Below, piece after piece: positions 45,739-53,924 of a stretch of 64,000 nt of DNA (positions are counted from its first letter, which is position 1; every line of letters starts with the position of its first letter). The notes below the pieces were generated by a model. The model was not told the DNA's origin and made no database searches. It saw only the letters and a program-made list of their open reading frames with translations. Source of the stretch: DATEKX01 sp963726785. Lineage in GTDB: Bacteria; Acidobacteriota; Blastocatellia; UBA7656. Where the stretch lies: the NCBI GenBank assembly GCA_963726785.1, contig CAVSDJ010000007.1, positions 1,240,001 through 1,304,000 on the forward strand, in the 5' to 3' direction. The translations under genes were made by a program, and so were the position numbers.

Positions 45739-47866
45739 TTGAGAAAGAACATAATGGTAAAGAGCGTGTTCGTGGCTTTCGTCCTGTTGATTTCGAGCAA
45801 CGCGGACGTGAAATCGGTTCTGGGAGCCAGTTTCGTGCCTCAGGTCCGCAACGCAGGATAACAAGGATTCAAAAGCTGATAAGCAAGCTCAGGCAGCTAA
45901 AAAATACCTGGAAGCCAAGCGACTCGAAGATACCGGCAATTATCCGGGCGCGGTCTCGGCTTATAAAGAAGCCATTGCGCTCGACCCCGAATCGGTTGAT
46001 CTCCGCGTGACGCTTGGCTCGTTGTACCTCAAGAACCGCAACGTCATTGACGCGGAAGCGCAGGCGCGCGAGGCGACAAAGCTTGCGCCTGACAACATCG
46101 AAGTGCGCAAATTGCTTGCCCGCATCTACCTGACGCAGACGTTTGTCGGCACGAATCTCAACAAAGAAAAAGTGCGCGCCGCGATCAAAGAACTCGAAGA
46201 GATAGTGCGACATAGACCCGAAGGCAAAAATCGAACTGCCTAATGAACGAGAGCCGATACAGGCGCTTACGCTGATCGGAGGATTGTACCTTTCCATTGA
46301 GGATCAGGATAAAGCCCTCGAAGCACTGAAGAAAGTATCGGAAAATGATGCGTCATCAGATGAAGCGCACTATCAGCTTGCAGACCTTTATTTCAAGAAG
46401 AACAAATTTCGAGAAGCCGCCGCCTCCGCTCGCAAGGCGTATGACATCAATCAGAAAACACCCGAGCCTCGAAAGACCGTCGCTTATGCAGGGCTGCTTG
46501 CCAGGTCGCTGCTGCGCATCGGGCGCACACAAGAGGCGATAGATATTTACAAGAAAGCAATCGGAATCAAGGACGCGAAAGATTCAACGGCGAAAGGCGA
46601 TGATGACGATATGTTCAAAGGCGGGATGCCTACTTCTCCGCTCATATTCGATTACGCCGAAGCGCTCGTCTACGCTGGCCGTTATGATGAAGCGACGAAA
46701 CTGCTCGACCCCTTGATCAAGAACATCCGCAAAGACTCGCCGATTTATCTGGAAGCCATCAGGCTTCAGACGGATGCGCTCAAGCGCGCGGGCAAGCGCG
46801 ATGAAGCCATCCGATCTGCTCGAAGACTCGCTCAAGGGGCAGGACGTTTCCGAAAGCCTCGCGATTCTGTATTCGCTTGCGGACACCTACGAAGAGATGC
46901 TCCAGTTCGAAAAAGCGATTCCGCTTTACGAAGAGGCGCTCTCATCTATCGTCAATCCCGATGGGACGGTCAATAACAATGAAGGGGATAAAAACAGAGC
47001 GGGCATCGTTTTGCAGCGAATCGGGCTTGCCTACAGGCTGTCGGGCAAACGCGACAAAGCGATGGAAACATTCGAGCGAATGAAGAAGGTGCTGGGCACG
47101 GATAGCCCGCGCGGCGATCAGCTCATCGTAGACACGCTGATTACCGAAGGCAAATATAAAGAGGCGCTCGATGCGGCAAGCGCTGCGGTTGGAAAATTCC
47201 CCGACGAGCGCTCGTTCAAACTCTATAAAGCGCAAGCGGCGGGCAAGCTGGGCGATATGCAAACAGCTGATCAGACATTGCGCGGGTTGCTCAAGAACGG
47301 GCCGGAAGACGTTGACGTTTACCTTTACTGGTCGAGCGTGCAGCTTGAGGCGAATCAGTTGAAGGAAGCCGAAGAGAGCGCGCGCAAGGCCATCGAGCTT
47401 GAGCCGAGAGACATCGGGCCGCTGATTACGCTCGCGAGCGTTCAAGACCGGCAGAAGAAGTACAAAGAGTCGGAAGCGACATTGAGGAAAGCTCTTGAGA
47501 TTGATCCCGACAACGCGACGGTGTTGAACAATCTCGGTTACTTTCTGGCAGACCGCAACGAAAGATTGCCGGAAGCCGAAGCGTTGATAAGACGGGCGGT
47601 CAATATAGAGCCTACGAACGGCTCTTTCCTCGATTCGCTCGGCTGGCTTGCTGTTTCGCCAGAACAAGTTCGCCGAAGCGCAGAAGTATCTTGAGCAGGC
47701 CGTGATCTATTCTGCGCGCTCGGCGACGGTTCACGATCATCTTGGCGACCTCTACAAGAAGCAGGGGCAGACGGATAAAGCGCGCGCGAAGTGGGAAGAA
47801 GCTTTGAAGCTTGCCACCGAGCCTGATGAGGTAAAGAAGATCAAAGAGAAGTTGGGGAAGAAATAG
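45739..47866 (+). CDS. Secreted TPR-repeat protein (four +1 frame breaks)
   Basis: Starts at TTG 45739 with AGGAAG upstream; an ATG follows five codons later. A signal sequence (VKSVFVAFVLLISSNADVKSVLGA) is followed by breaks at about 45855, 46220, 46811 and 47650, each to the next +1 frame. Joined, the product has about 710 residues with TPRs almost throughout. Examples are YLEAKRLEDTGNYPGAVSAYKEAIALDPES, EALKKVSENDASSDEAHYQLADLYFKK and QKYLEQAVIYSARSATVHDHLGDLYKKQGQ, each split across the protein. TPR periodicity continues unbroken across each junction when GCG is restored for G. It is a typical acidobacterial TPR lipoprotein or periplasmic scaffold; no partner is evident. Confidence 0.78.
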
Positions 47867-47935
47867 TTCGGCAAGTCTACAGGGTCGAGAAGGCTTTTCG
47901 ACTCTGTAGACTATGCAACGTTGGGTGAAAGTCGC

Positions 47936-48564
47936 ATGAGAAAGACATTGGGCCTCTCTGTTTTTATTGTGGGCGCGATTCTTGCGCTCATTTCTTCTGG
48001 CTATGCCCAACACAGAAGCGGAGAGTTCGCAGGCGAGAGCAAGGTCTCTGCCAAGAACGAGCGCAGCAAGCGCAGTAATGGTATCCGCGACAACGGTCCG
48101 CGACACGGGCATTATAACTGATGATGATTTATTGAGGCCGTCGCTTGATGAGGAAAAGCTTCAAGAGATCGAGTCGCTCGAAGTGCAATGTTTGAACGAG
48201 GTAAATCGCCTGCGCCAATCGCACAGACTCGTGCCGCTCACGTTTTCTGAAAATCTGTTGTATGTGGCGCGCAGTTACAGCCGCCGCATGGCCGAAGAAA
48301 AATTCTTCTCTCACAGTGACCCGGAAGGCCGAAGCGTGCGAGAGCGCGTTAACGAAGCAAACATCAAGTGGCGAATGGTCGGCGAAAACCTCGCTTTATC
48401 GAACGGCTACATCAATCCTGTAGCCATAAGCTTGCGCGGCTGGATGGACAGTCCCGGCCACCGCCGCAACCTTGCTCGATCCCGATTGGCGACATACTGC
48501 AATAGGCGTCTGGATCAGCGCCGACGGAACGGTCTACTTTACAGAGATATTTCTTACACAATAG
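47936..48564 (+). CDS. CAP/SCP-domain extracellular protein (two +1 frame breaks)
   Basis: ATG at 47936 begins a signal peptide (RKTLGLSVFIVGAILALISSGYA). The first frame is lost between 48040 and 48110. The next frame carries the CAP core: CLNEVNRLRQSHRLVPLTFSENLLYVARSYSRRMAEEKFFSH, SDPEGRSVRERV, MVGENLALS and RGWMDSPGHRRN. A second break at about 48475 leads to LDPDWRHTAIGVWISADGTVYF, the expected end of the CAP fold. CAP proteins such as YkwD are secreted and of varied or unknown activity. Confidence 0.8.
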
Positions 48565-48569
48565 GGGAG

Positions 48570-48667
48570 CAATTAAGAATTAAGAATTAAAAATTAAGAA
48601 TCGAGGATTATGAAGTCGACGACGACTCTTTGCTATCCCCAAATTCTTAATTTTTAATTCTTAATTG
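48570..48667. repeat. AT-rich intergenic hairpin of TTAAGAATTAA words
   Basis: Reiterated AATTAAGAATTAAGAATTAA (48571-48590) and AAATTAAGAA are complemented by ATTCTTAATTTTTAATTC and TTAATTG (48643-48667), ending seven bases before the ispE start. Confidence 0.65.
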
Positions 48668-48673
48668 ATCTCT

Positions 48674-49550
48674 ATGTTCGAGGTAAAGTCCTACGCCAAG
48701 ATCAATTGGACGCTCGACGTGCTGTTCAAGCGCGAAGACGGCTATCACGAGCTTCGCACGATCTACCAGACTGTTTCTCTTCACGATCTTTTGCATATCA
48801 GCCAAACAACAGATGCTATCGAAATCGTATGCGATGACGAGCGTGTGCCTGCGGATGAAACCAATCTTGCGCACAAGGCAGCCGTTCTGCTGCGCGATGC
48901 GGCGAATGTAAAGACAGGTGCGCGCATAGAGATCGAAAAGCGCATCCCGGTTGCTGCGGGCCTTGGCGGAGGATCATCCAATGCTGCGGCGACGCTTTTG
49001 GGGCTCGCCCGGTTATGGCGCGTCGAATTAGCGGAACGCGAGATGATCGCGCTGGCTGCGCGATTAGGGTCGGACGTGCCGTTTTTTCTGATTGGCGGTA
49101 CGGCGCTCGGCGTCGGTCGAGGCGAAGAGGTTTACGCGAATTGAAGAAACAGAATGCGAAGACATTTTGCTCGTTAATCCCGGTTTTGCCGTCTCGACAG
49201 CCGCAGTTTATGGCAGGCTTTCCCGGTTGACAACGAAAGACGCCGCCCGTATCATACCCTTTACTTTATTAGCCGCGAAAGCCATCCGTGAGCTACCGCT
49301 TGCGGCAAGCAACGATCTGGAAGAGACCGTTTCAGCCGCTTACCCTGAAATTGCGGAAGTCAAACGAAGGCTGTTGAGCCTTGGCGCACGGCACGCTTTG
49401 ATGAGTGGCAGCGGGGCAACCCTATTTGCGGTCTTTGACAATTCACAGATGAGCGAGCGAGCGCAATTTGAAATGCGCGCGGCAGGCTACTGGTCGGAAA
49501 AAGTGCGCGCAATAAACCGTCAACAATATTGGAATACTATATTCGATTAA
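48674..49550 (+). CDS. ispE: 4-diphosphocytidyl-2-C-methyl-D-erythritol kinase (one +1 frame break)
   Basis: ATG at 48674 starts FEVKSYAKINWTLDVLFKREDGYHELRTIYQTV, a canonical IspE N-terminus with the catalytic Lys/Asn region. The GHMP ATP loop PVAAGLGGGSSNAAATLLGL follows. The frame is lost after GGTALGVGRGEEVYA at about 49136. The +1 frame continues with RIEETECEDILLVNPGFAVSTAAVY and ends with SLGARHALMSGSGATLFAVF, the conserved GHMP C-terminal motif. Restoring a GC in TACGCGAA (to TACGCGCGAA) joins them at about 293 residues. The enzyme phosphorylates CDP-ME in the MEP isoprenoid pathway. Confidence 0.93.
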
Positions 49551-49637
49551 GCTGAACGCTTGATCGAACACGACACTTGTAATTAGCAATCGGGCAAAAA
49601 CGCGGGCTGCATATTAACGAAAGTTTCAATCAAGCGA

Positions 49638-49712
49638 TGGGGAGTCGCCAAGCGGTAAGGCATCGGCCTTTGGAGCCGACATTCGGAGGTTCGAATCCTC
49701 CCTCCCCAGCCA
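49638..49712 (+). tRNA. tRNA-Gln (anticodon TTG), CCA encoded
   Basis: A complete cloverleaf is seen. The acceptor stem TGGGGAG/CTCCCCA is closed by discriminator G and an encoded CCA. The D arm contains AAGCGGTAAGGC, the anticodon stem TCGGC/GCCGA has the loop CTTTGGA (anticodon TTG), and the T arm is GGAGGTTCGAATCCTCC. The U-A-type first pair is characteristic of tRNA-Gln. It sits 105 bases upstream of prs, a position often seen in bacterial genomes. Confidence 0.97.
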
Positions 49713-49719
49713 ATCAAAC

Positions 49720-49800
49720 GATGAATTATGAACGATGAACGAGGAATGAAGAATCGCAGTACTGCATTCCTTCATTCATCGTTCATAGTTCATCATTCTT
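49720..49800. repeat. Intergenic hairpin of GATGAAC/GTTCATC words
   Basis: The left half (49720-49754) reiterates ATGAAC/GATGAA; the right half (49766-49800) carries TTCATTCATCGTTCATAGTT-type complements. It lies between tRNA-Gln and prs and may terminate the tRNA transcript. Confidence 0.65.
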
Positions 49801-49816
49801 CTTTCGTGGAGGCAGT

Positions 49817-50769
49817 GTGAACATAAAGGTCTTTTCAGGAAATGCGAACAGGGCGCTCGCTGAAGAGATCTGCCAGCACCTGGGGATGGAGATCGGCAAG
49901 GCCAACACCGGCCGGTTCTCGGACGGCGAGTTCAACTTCCAGATACTGGAGAACGTGCGCGGCGAGGACTGCTTTCTGGTTCAACCCACGTGCCCGCCGG
50001 TTGATACGAACATCATGGAGTTGTTGATCATGCTCGATGCGTTTCGGCGCTCGTCGGCCAAGCGCGTCACAGCGGTGATTCCCTATTACGGCTATGCGCG
50101 CAAAGATCGCAAAGACCGGCCAAGAGTGCCGATCTCGTCGAAGCTGGTCGCCAATTTGATAACGGAAGCTGGCGCAGACCGCGTACTGTTATTTGATCTG
50201 CACGCGGGTCAGATTCAAGGGTTCTTTGATATACCGGCTGATCACCTGTTCGCAGCGCCTGTGCTGGTCGGCTATTTTCAGGAGATTGAAGCTTCCTAAG
50301 CTCACAGTCGTTGCGCCCGATGCGGGAGGCGTCGAACGCGCGCGCGCTTATGCGAAGCGATTGGGCGCAGAGCTTGCGATTATAGACAAGCGGCGCGATT
50401 ACGAAAGACTCGGCGAAGTGGAAGTGCTTCACGTCGTCGGCGATGTCGAAGGGCGCACGGCGTTAATCATAGACGATATGATTGACACAGCCGGTACGCT
50501 CGTGAAGGCCGCCGAAGCGCTCAAGGCTAATGGCGCGGATGCGGTGCTTGCGTCGGCCACGCACGCTGTGCTGAGCGGGCCAGCCGTCGAGAGGATCCAG
50601 GCTTCGCCGCTTAAAGAAGTGGTCGTGACTAACACTATTCCGACCGAGAATGTTTGCCACTGCTCAGAAGATAAAATGCTTGAGCGTGGCAAAGCTTCTG
50701 GCCCAAGCTATTTTGTCTATTCACGACGAGACATCTGTGAGCAAACTGTTTATTCGATTGATTGATTGA
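49817..50769 (+). CDS. prs: Ribose-phosphate pyrophosphokinase (two +1 frame breaks)
   Basis: GTG start with GGAGG upstream. The N-terminal half (MNIKVFSGNANRALAEEI, IPYYGYARKDRKDRPRVPI, LFDLHAGQIQGFFDIP) is the PRPP synthetase core. The first break at about 50288 leads to KLPKLTVVAPDAGGVERARA and the PRPP loop TALIIDDMIDTAGT. The second break at about 50645 replaces the tail by MFATAQKIKCLSVAKLLAQAILSIHDETSVSKLF, the conserved Prs C-terminus, ending at 50769. Joined length is about 318 residues. Prs supplies PRPP for nucleotides, His and Trp and is normally essential, so two real frameshifts are unlikely. Confidence 0.95.
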
Positions 50770-50796
50770 TCAAGGCTTATTGAGGAGCGGTTAGGT

Positions 50797-51463
50797 ATGA
50801 TTAAAGACATAACGATCAATGCAGCCACACGCGAGGGGTTCGGAAAAAGCGAAGCTCGTCGCCTGCGCAAGCAGGGCATGATTCCCATAGCCGTTTATGG
50901 CGAAGGCAAAGACGCGGCGGCAGTCGCGATCAACGCGAAAGAGATTGCCAACATACTGCGTTCGGACACAGGGCACAACACGATATTCAAGCTCGCTTTG
51001 CCAAACGGTGACGGCGAGCCTGCGACCGTAATCATCAAGGACTGGCAGGTTGATCCGGTGAAAGGCCGCCTGTTGCACGCGGATTTGCTGCGGCTCTCGA
51101 TGACCGAAGTCACGCGCGTGAAAGTAGCGATAGAACCCGAAGGCGAGCCTGTCGGCGTGAAGCTCGAAATGGGAATACTCGATCTACAGATGCGCGAAAT
51201 CGAAGTCGAGTGTTTGCCCGGCGATATACCCGAGCACCTGCAAGTGGACGTATCGAACCTTCACATAGGCGACCACTTGACAGTTGCAGACCTGGTTTAT
51301 GATCGCGATAAGATCAAGGTTATTGCCGATGAGCATCAGATTGTTGCTGGCGTGCTGGCTCCGCGCATGGCTGAAGAAGCCGCGCCTGCTGAGGGCTGAG
51401 GCCGAAGCTGCGGCTGGTGGCGAGCCGGAAGTCATCAAGAAGGGCAAGACTGAGGAAGAGTAG
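50797..51463 (+). CDS. rplY: 50S ribosomal protein L25/general stress protein Ctc (one +1 frame break in the tail)
   Basis: The L25 domain and the TL5/Ctc C-terminal beta domain are complete in the first frame, to residue about 200 (NAATREGFGKSEARRLRKQG, DLLRLSMTEVTRVKVAIEP, IEVECLPGDIPEHLQVDVS). The frame stops at 51399 after APAEG. The +1 frame continues as AEAEAAAGGEPEVIKKGKTEEE to the stop at 51463. This is the usual kind of acidic/Lys tail of the family, so the break is probably at 51394. L25 binds 5S rRNA. It is followed by pth, a common gene order. Confidence 0.93.
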
Positions 51464-51525
51464 GGGCCGGGTGTCAGAGGCCTGAAGTTACCAGAATTCC
51501 TGGCTACTGACCACCGACTACTGTT

Positions 51526-52114
51526 ATGAAGCTGATAGTCGGTCTTGGTAATCCGGGGCGAGAGTACGAAGCGACTCGCCACAATCTCGGATTCATGCTC
51601 ATTGACAGATTGAGTGAGCGCGCCGAGTGCAAGCGATTCCGCGACGAGGCGAATGCTAAAGTCGCGGAGGTGACTTTGGCGAGCGAGCGCGTCTTGCTCG
51701 TGAAGCCGCAGACGTATATGAATCTGAGCGGCGGTTCTGTTCGCCCATTGCTTGAACGCTACGGCGAAGCGGAGAGCGGCAAATCTGATTGTCGCATCCG
51801 ACGAAGCGGCGTTGCCATTCGGCATGATTCGCGTTCGCGGGCGGGGCAGCGCGGGCGGGCAAAAAGGATTGAAGTCCATTATCGAGCGGATTGGCTCTCA
51901 AGAGTTTCCGCGCGTGCGATTGGGCGTAAAGCCGGATCATCCGGTCAGCGATCTTTCAAGCTTTGTGCTTTCGCCTATACCTAAGCGCGACCGCGAGACG
52001 CTTGACCAGATGCTTGACCGCGCAGCCGACGCTGTTGAGGTGATACTTATCGAAGGCGTCGAGCGCGCGATGTCGCTCTTTAACGAGCGCGTAAAGCAGA
52101 GTTCAGAAGCATAA
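51526..52114 (+). CDS. pth: Peptidyl-tRNA hydrolase (one +1 frame break)
   Basis: The first frame has the Pth N-terminus MKLIVGLGNPGREYEATRHNLGFM, with catalytic His20 in the RHN motif, and LVKPQTYMNLSGGSV. At about 51778 the frame shifts to ANLIVASDEAALPFGMIRVRGRGSAGGQKGLKSII, continuing to the stop at 52114. Joined length is about 196 residues, normal for the family. Restoring GCG in AGCGGCA joins them. The enzyme recycles tRNA from stalled peptidyl-tRNA. Confidence 0.95.
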
Positions 52115-52141
52115 GATTTCAAATCTGAGATTTGAAATCTT
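52113..52141. terminator. Perfect 14-bp inverted repeat after pth
   Basis: AAGATTTCAAATCT (52113-52126) and AGATTTGAAATCTT (52128-52141) are exact complements around one base, starting within the pth stop codon. This is a cruciform or terminator-like structure and part of the short-word hairpin series. Confidence 0.7.
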
Positions 52142-52281
52142 ATATTTTCAAACTCTGACACTGTTCTTTCTCAAGAGGTTCTATAGTGAATCTCCTTGCT
52201 CTGATCAGAAGGTCAGGGCTTAACCGCAGCGTTTCGGTGAACGCTTGCGAAGTATAATCCAAAAGGAGGATAACTCTTAGG

Positions 52282-52701
52282 ATGAGAGTTTATGAAGTGT
52301 TGTTTATTGTCGCTCCCAACACGGAAGAGAGCGACACCGATGCGCTTATCACTCAGATAAGTGATGTAATAACTAACCAGGGCGCTACGATCGCGAAGGT
52401 TGATCGCATAGGCCGCCGCCGCCTCGCCTACCCCATCGGGAAATTCAACGAAGGCTACTACGTAGTGATGACCGTCGAAGGCACAGGCTCGGAAATTGCC
52501 GAAGTCGAACGTCGCATGCGCGTGACGGATGCGGTCATCCGCTACATCACCATTCGCATAGACGAAGACTTGAAACGCGCCGAAAAGTTTCGCGCTCGCC
52601 GTCAGGCGCGCGCAGCGGCAGGCGGTGGTCAGCGAGGCCGTCGGCGCTCTGAACCTGTGCTTCCGATAGGGGACGATGACGAAGAGGAGGATGAAGAGTA
52701 A
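52282..52701 (+). CDS. rpsF: 30S ribosomal protein S6
   Basis: 139 residues. The S6 fold is complete: MRVYEVLFIVAPNTEE, RRLAYPIGKFNEGYYVVM and VTDAVIRYITIRID. A basic, then very acidic tail (DDDEEEDEE) closes it. An AAAGGAGG site lies upstream of the ATG. S6 pairs with S18 on the platform, and here the genes overlap by one base (TAATG). Confidence 0.98.
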   Translation: MRVYEVLFIVAPNTEESDTDALITQISDVITNQGATIAKVDRIGRRRLAYPIGKFNEGYYVVMTVEGTGSEIAEVERRMRVTDAVIRYITIRIDEDLKRAEKFRARRQARAAAGGGQRGRRRSEPVLPIGDDDEEEDEE

Positions 52702-52979
52702 TGAGCAGTGACAACAGAGATCAAGGTCGGCGCGAAGACAAAGGCGGGCGACAGGGCGGTCGTCGCTTCGTGCGCGCGCGCAAGTCGTGCAAATTCTGCG
52801 CAGACAAAGTTGATTACATAGACTACAAGGACTCGCGAATGTTAGGCGGCTATATACCGGAGCGCGGCAAGATTCTGCCGCGTCGAATATCGGGCACCTG
52901 CGCGCCGCATCAGCGCATGCTTGCAACGGCGATCAAGCGCGCACGCAATGCCGCTTTTTTGCCATTCGCAACAGACTAA
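52701..52979 (+). CDS. rpsR: 30S ribosomal protein S18 (zinc-type)
   Basis: 92 residues. A basic N-terminal extension (RDQGRREDKGGRQGGRRF) precedes the S18 core with CKFCADKVDYIDYKD, LPRRISGTCAPHQRML and AIKRARNAAFLPF. The Cys pair and the C-x-x-H are zinc ligands, so this is the zinc-containing C+ version. Confidence 0.98.
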   Translation: MSSDNRDQGRREDKGGRQGGRRFVRARKSCKFCADKVDYIDYKDSRMLGGYIPERGKILPRRISGTCAPHQRMLATAIKRARNAAFLPFATD

Positions 52980-52985
52980 TTTAGA

Positions 52986-53062
52986 GTCTTGCGAGTTTAC
53001 AGAGTCTGGCGAGTTTTGAGACAGATTCGACTCGCCAGAACCTCCTGTCAGACTCGCAAGAC
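52986..53062. repeat. Intergenic hairpin of AGTCTTGCGAGT words
   Basis: GTCTTGCGAGTTTACAGAGT and CTGGCGAGTTT are matched downstream by ACTCGCCAG and AGACTCGCAAGAC. It lies between rpsR and rplI, so it may attenuate readthrough or separate transcripts. Confidence 0.65.
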
Positions 53063-53097
53063 CTGAATCAGAATTTAAATTGAGTGAGGATTTATCA

Positions 53098-53740
53098 ATG
53101 GCACACATGGATGTATTACTCAAAGAGGATGTAGACAATCTTGGGAATCGCGGGCAGGTCGTGCGCGTGCGCTCGGGCTACGGGCGGAACTACCTGCTCC
53201 CGCAGGGACTGGCGATTGAGGCCACCGCAGGCAACAAACGCATGATCGAAGAACAGCGCCGAGTGCTGGCCAAACGCGAAGACCGCGAACGAATGACCGC
53301 GCAGAGCGAGTCTGCAAAACTGGACGGGATTGAGTTGCGTTTCGAGCGCCGCGTTGGCGAGCACGGGATGCTTTACGGATCTGTGACCGCGCTCGACATA
53401 ATTGAAGAGCTGAAGAAACTCGGCTACACGGTCGAGCGCCGCAAGATCAGCTTGCGCGATCACATCAAAGAGGTCGGCGATTATGATGTGACTATCAAGC
53501 TTCACCGCGACGTTGTACCAACGATCAAAGTGAAAGTGCGCAAAGAAGGTGCAGCAAGACGAGCCTGTTCAATCAGTGGCTGCCGACACGGAAGCTGACA
53601 CGGAAGCTGACACGGAAACGGCTGTGGAAGCCAGTTCCAGCGCCACTGAGGAATCAACAGAAGCTGCTGCCGCGGAATCAAACGCAGAGCCGGGCGCAGC
53701 GTTCGTCGCCAACGCCGAAGCCGAATCTGCTCAGGAATAA
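53098..53740 (+). CDS. rplI: 50S ribosomal protein L9 with acidic tail (one +1 frame break)
   Basis: From the ATG at 53098 the L9 N-domain (MDVLLKEDVDNLGNRGQVVRV, GYGRNYLLPQGLAIEAT) and C-domain (LFGSVTALDI-like LYGSVTALDIIEELKKLGY, HRDVVPTIKVKV) are complete to residue about 150. The frame then ends after 17 irrelevant codons. In the +1 frame from about 53548 a Glu/Ala/Thr-rich tail with a repeated ADTE motif runs to 53740. A GCG for G restores the joined frame. Acidic tails on L9 are common in related bacteria. Confidence 0.93.
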
Positions 53741-53756
53741 TCAGGACAGTGGACGG

Positions 53757-53818
53757 CAATCAGTAGCTCAAATATTTCGTCAACTGATGGCTGGCTACTG
53801 ACTACTGTTTTTTGTTAT
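53757..53818. repeat. Intergenic hairpin of CAGTAGCT / ACTACTG words
   Basis: CAATCAGTAGCTCA (53758-53771) is followed by reiterated CTGATGGCTGGCTACTGACTAC words and a T5 tract. It is a possible terminator after rplI. Confidence 0.5.
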
Positions 53819-53924
53819 CATCACGCGCGAAACGGCTGAGGGCGCAGCCGTTTCGCCTTTTCTTTCTTTGGTGTCGTCAGTTCGGTTCTTAATGGCCTCC
53901 CACAAATCAATTGGAATCCATATT

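Noticed and set aside
50797..51463. Riboswitch or attenuator upstream of rplY
   Set aside because: The 28-base gap after prs is too short and shows no conserved structure.
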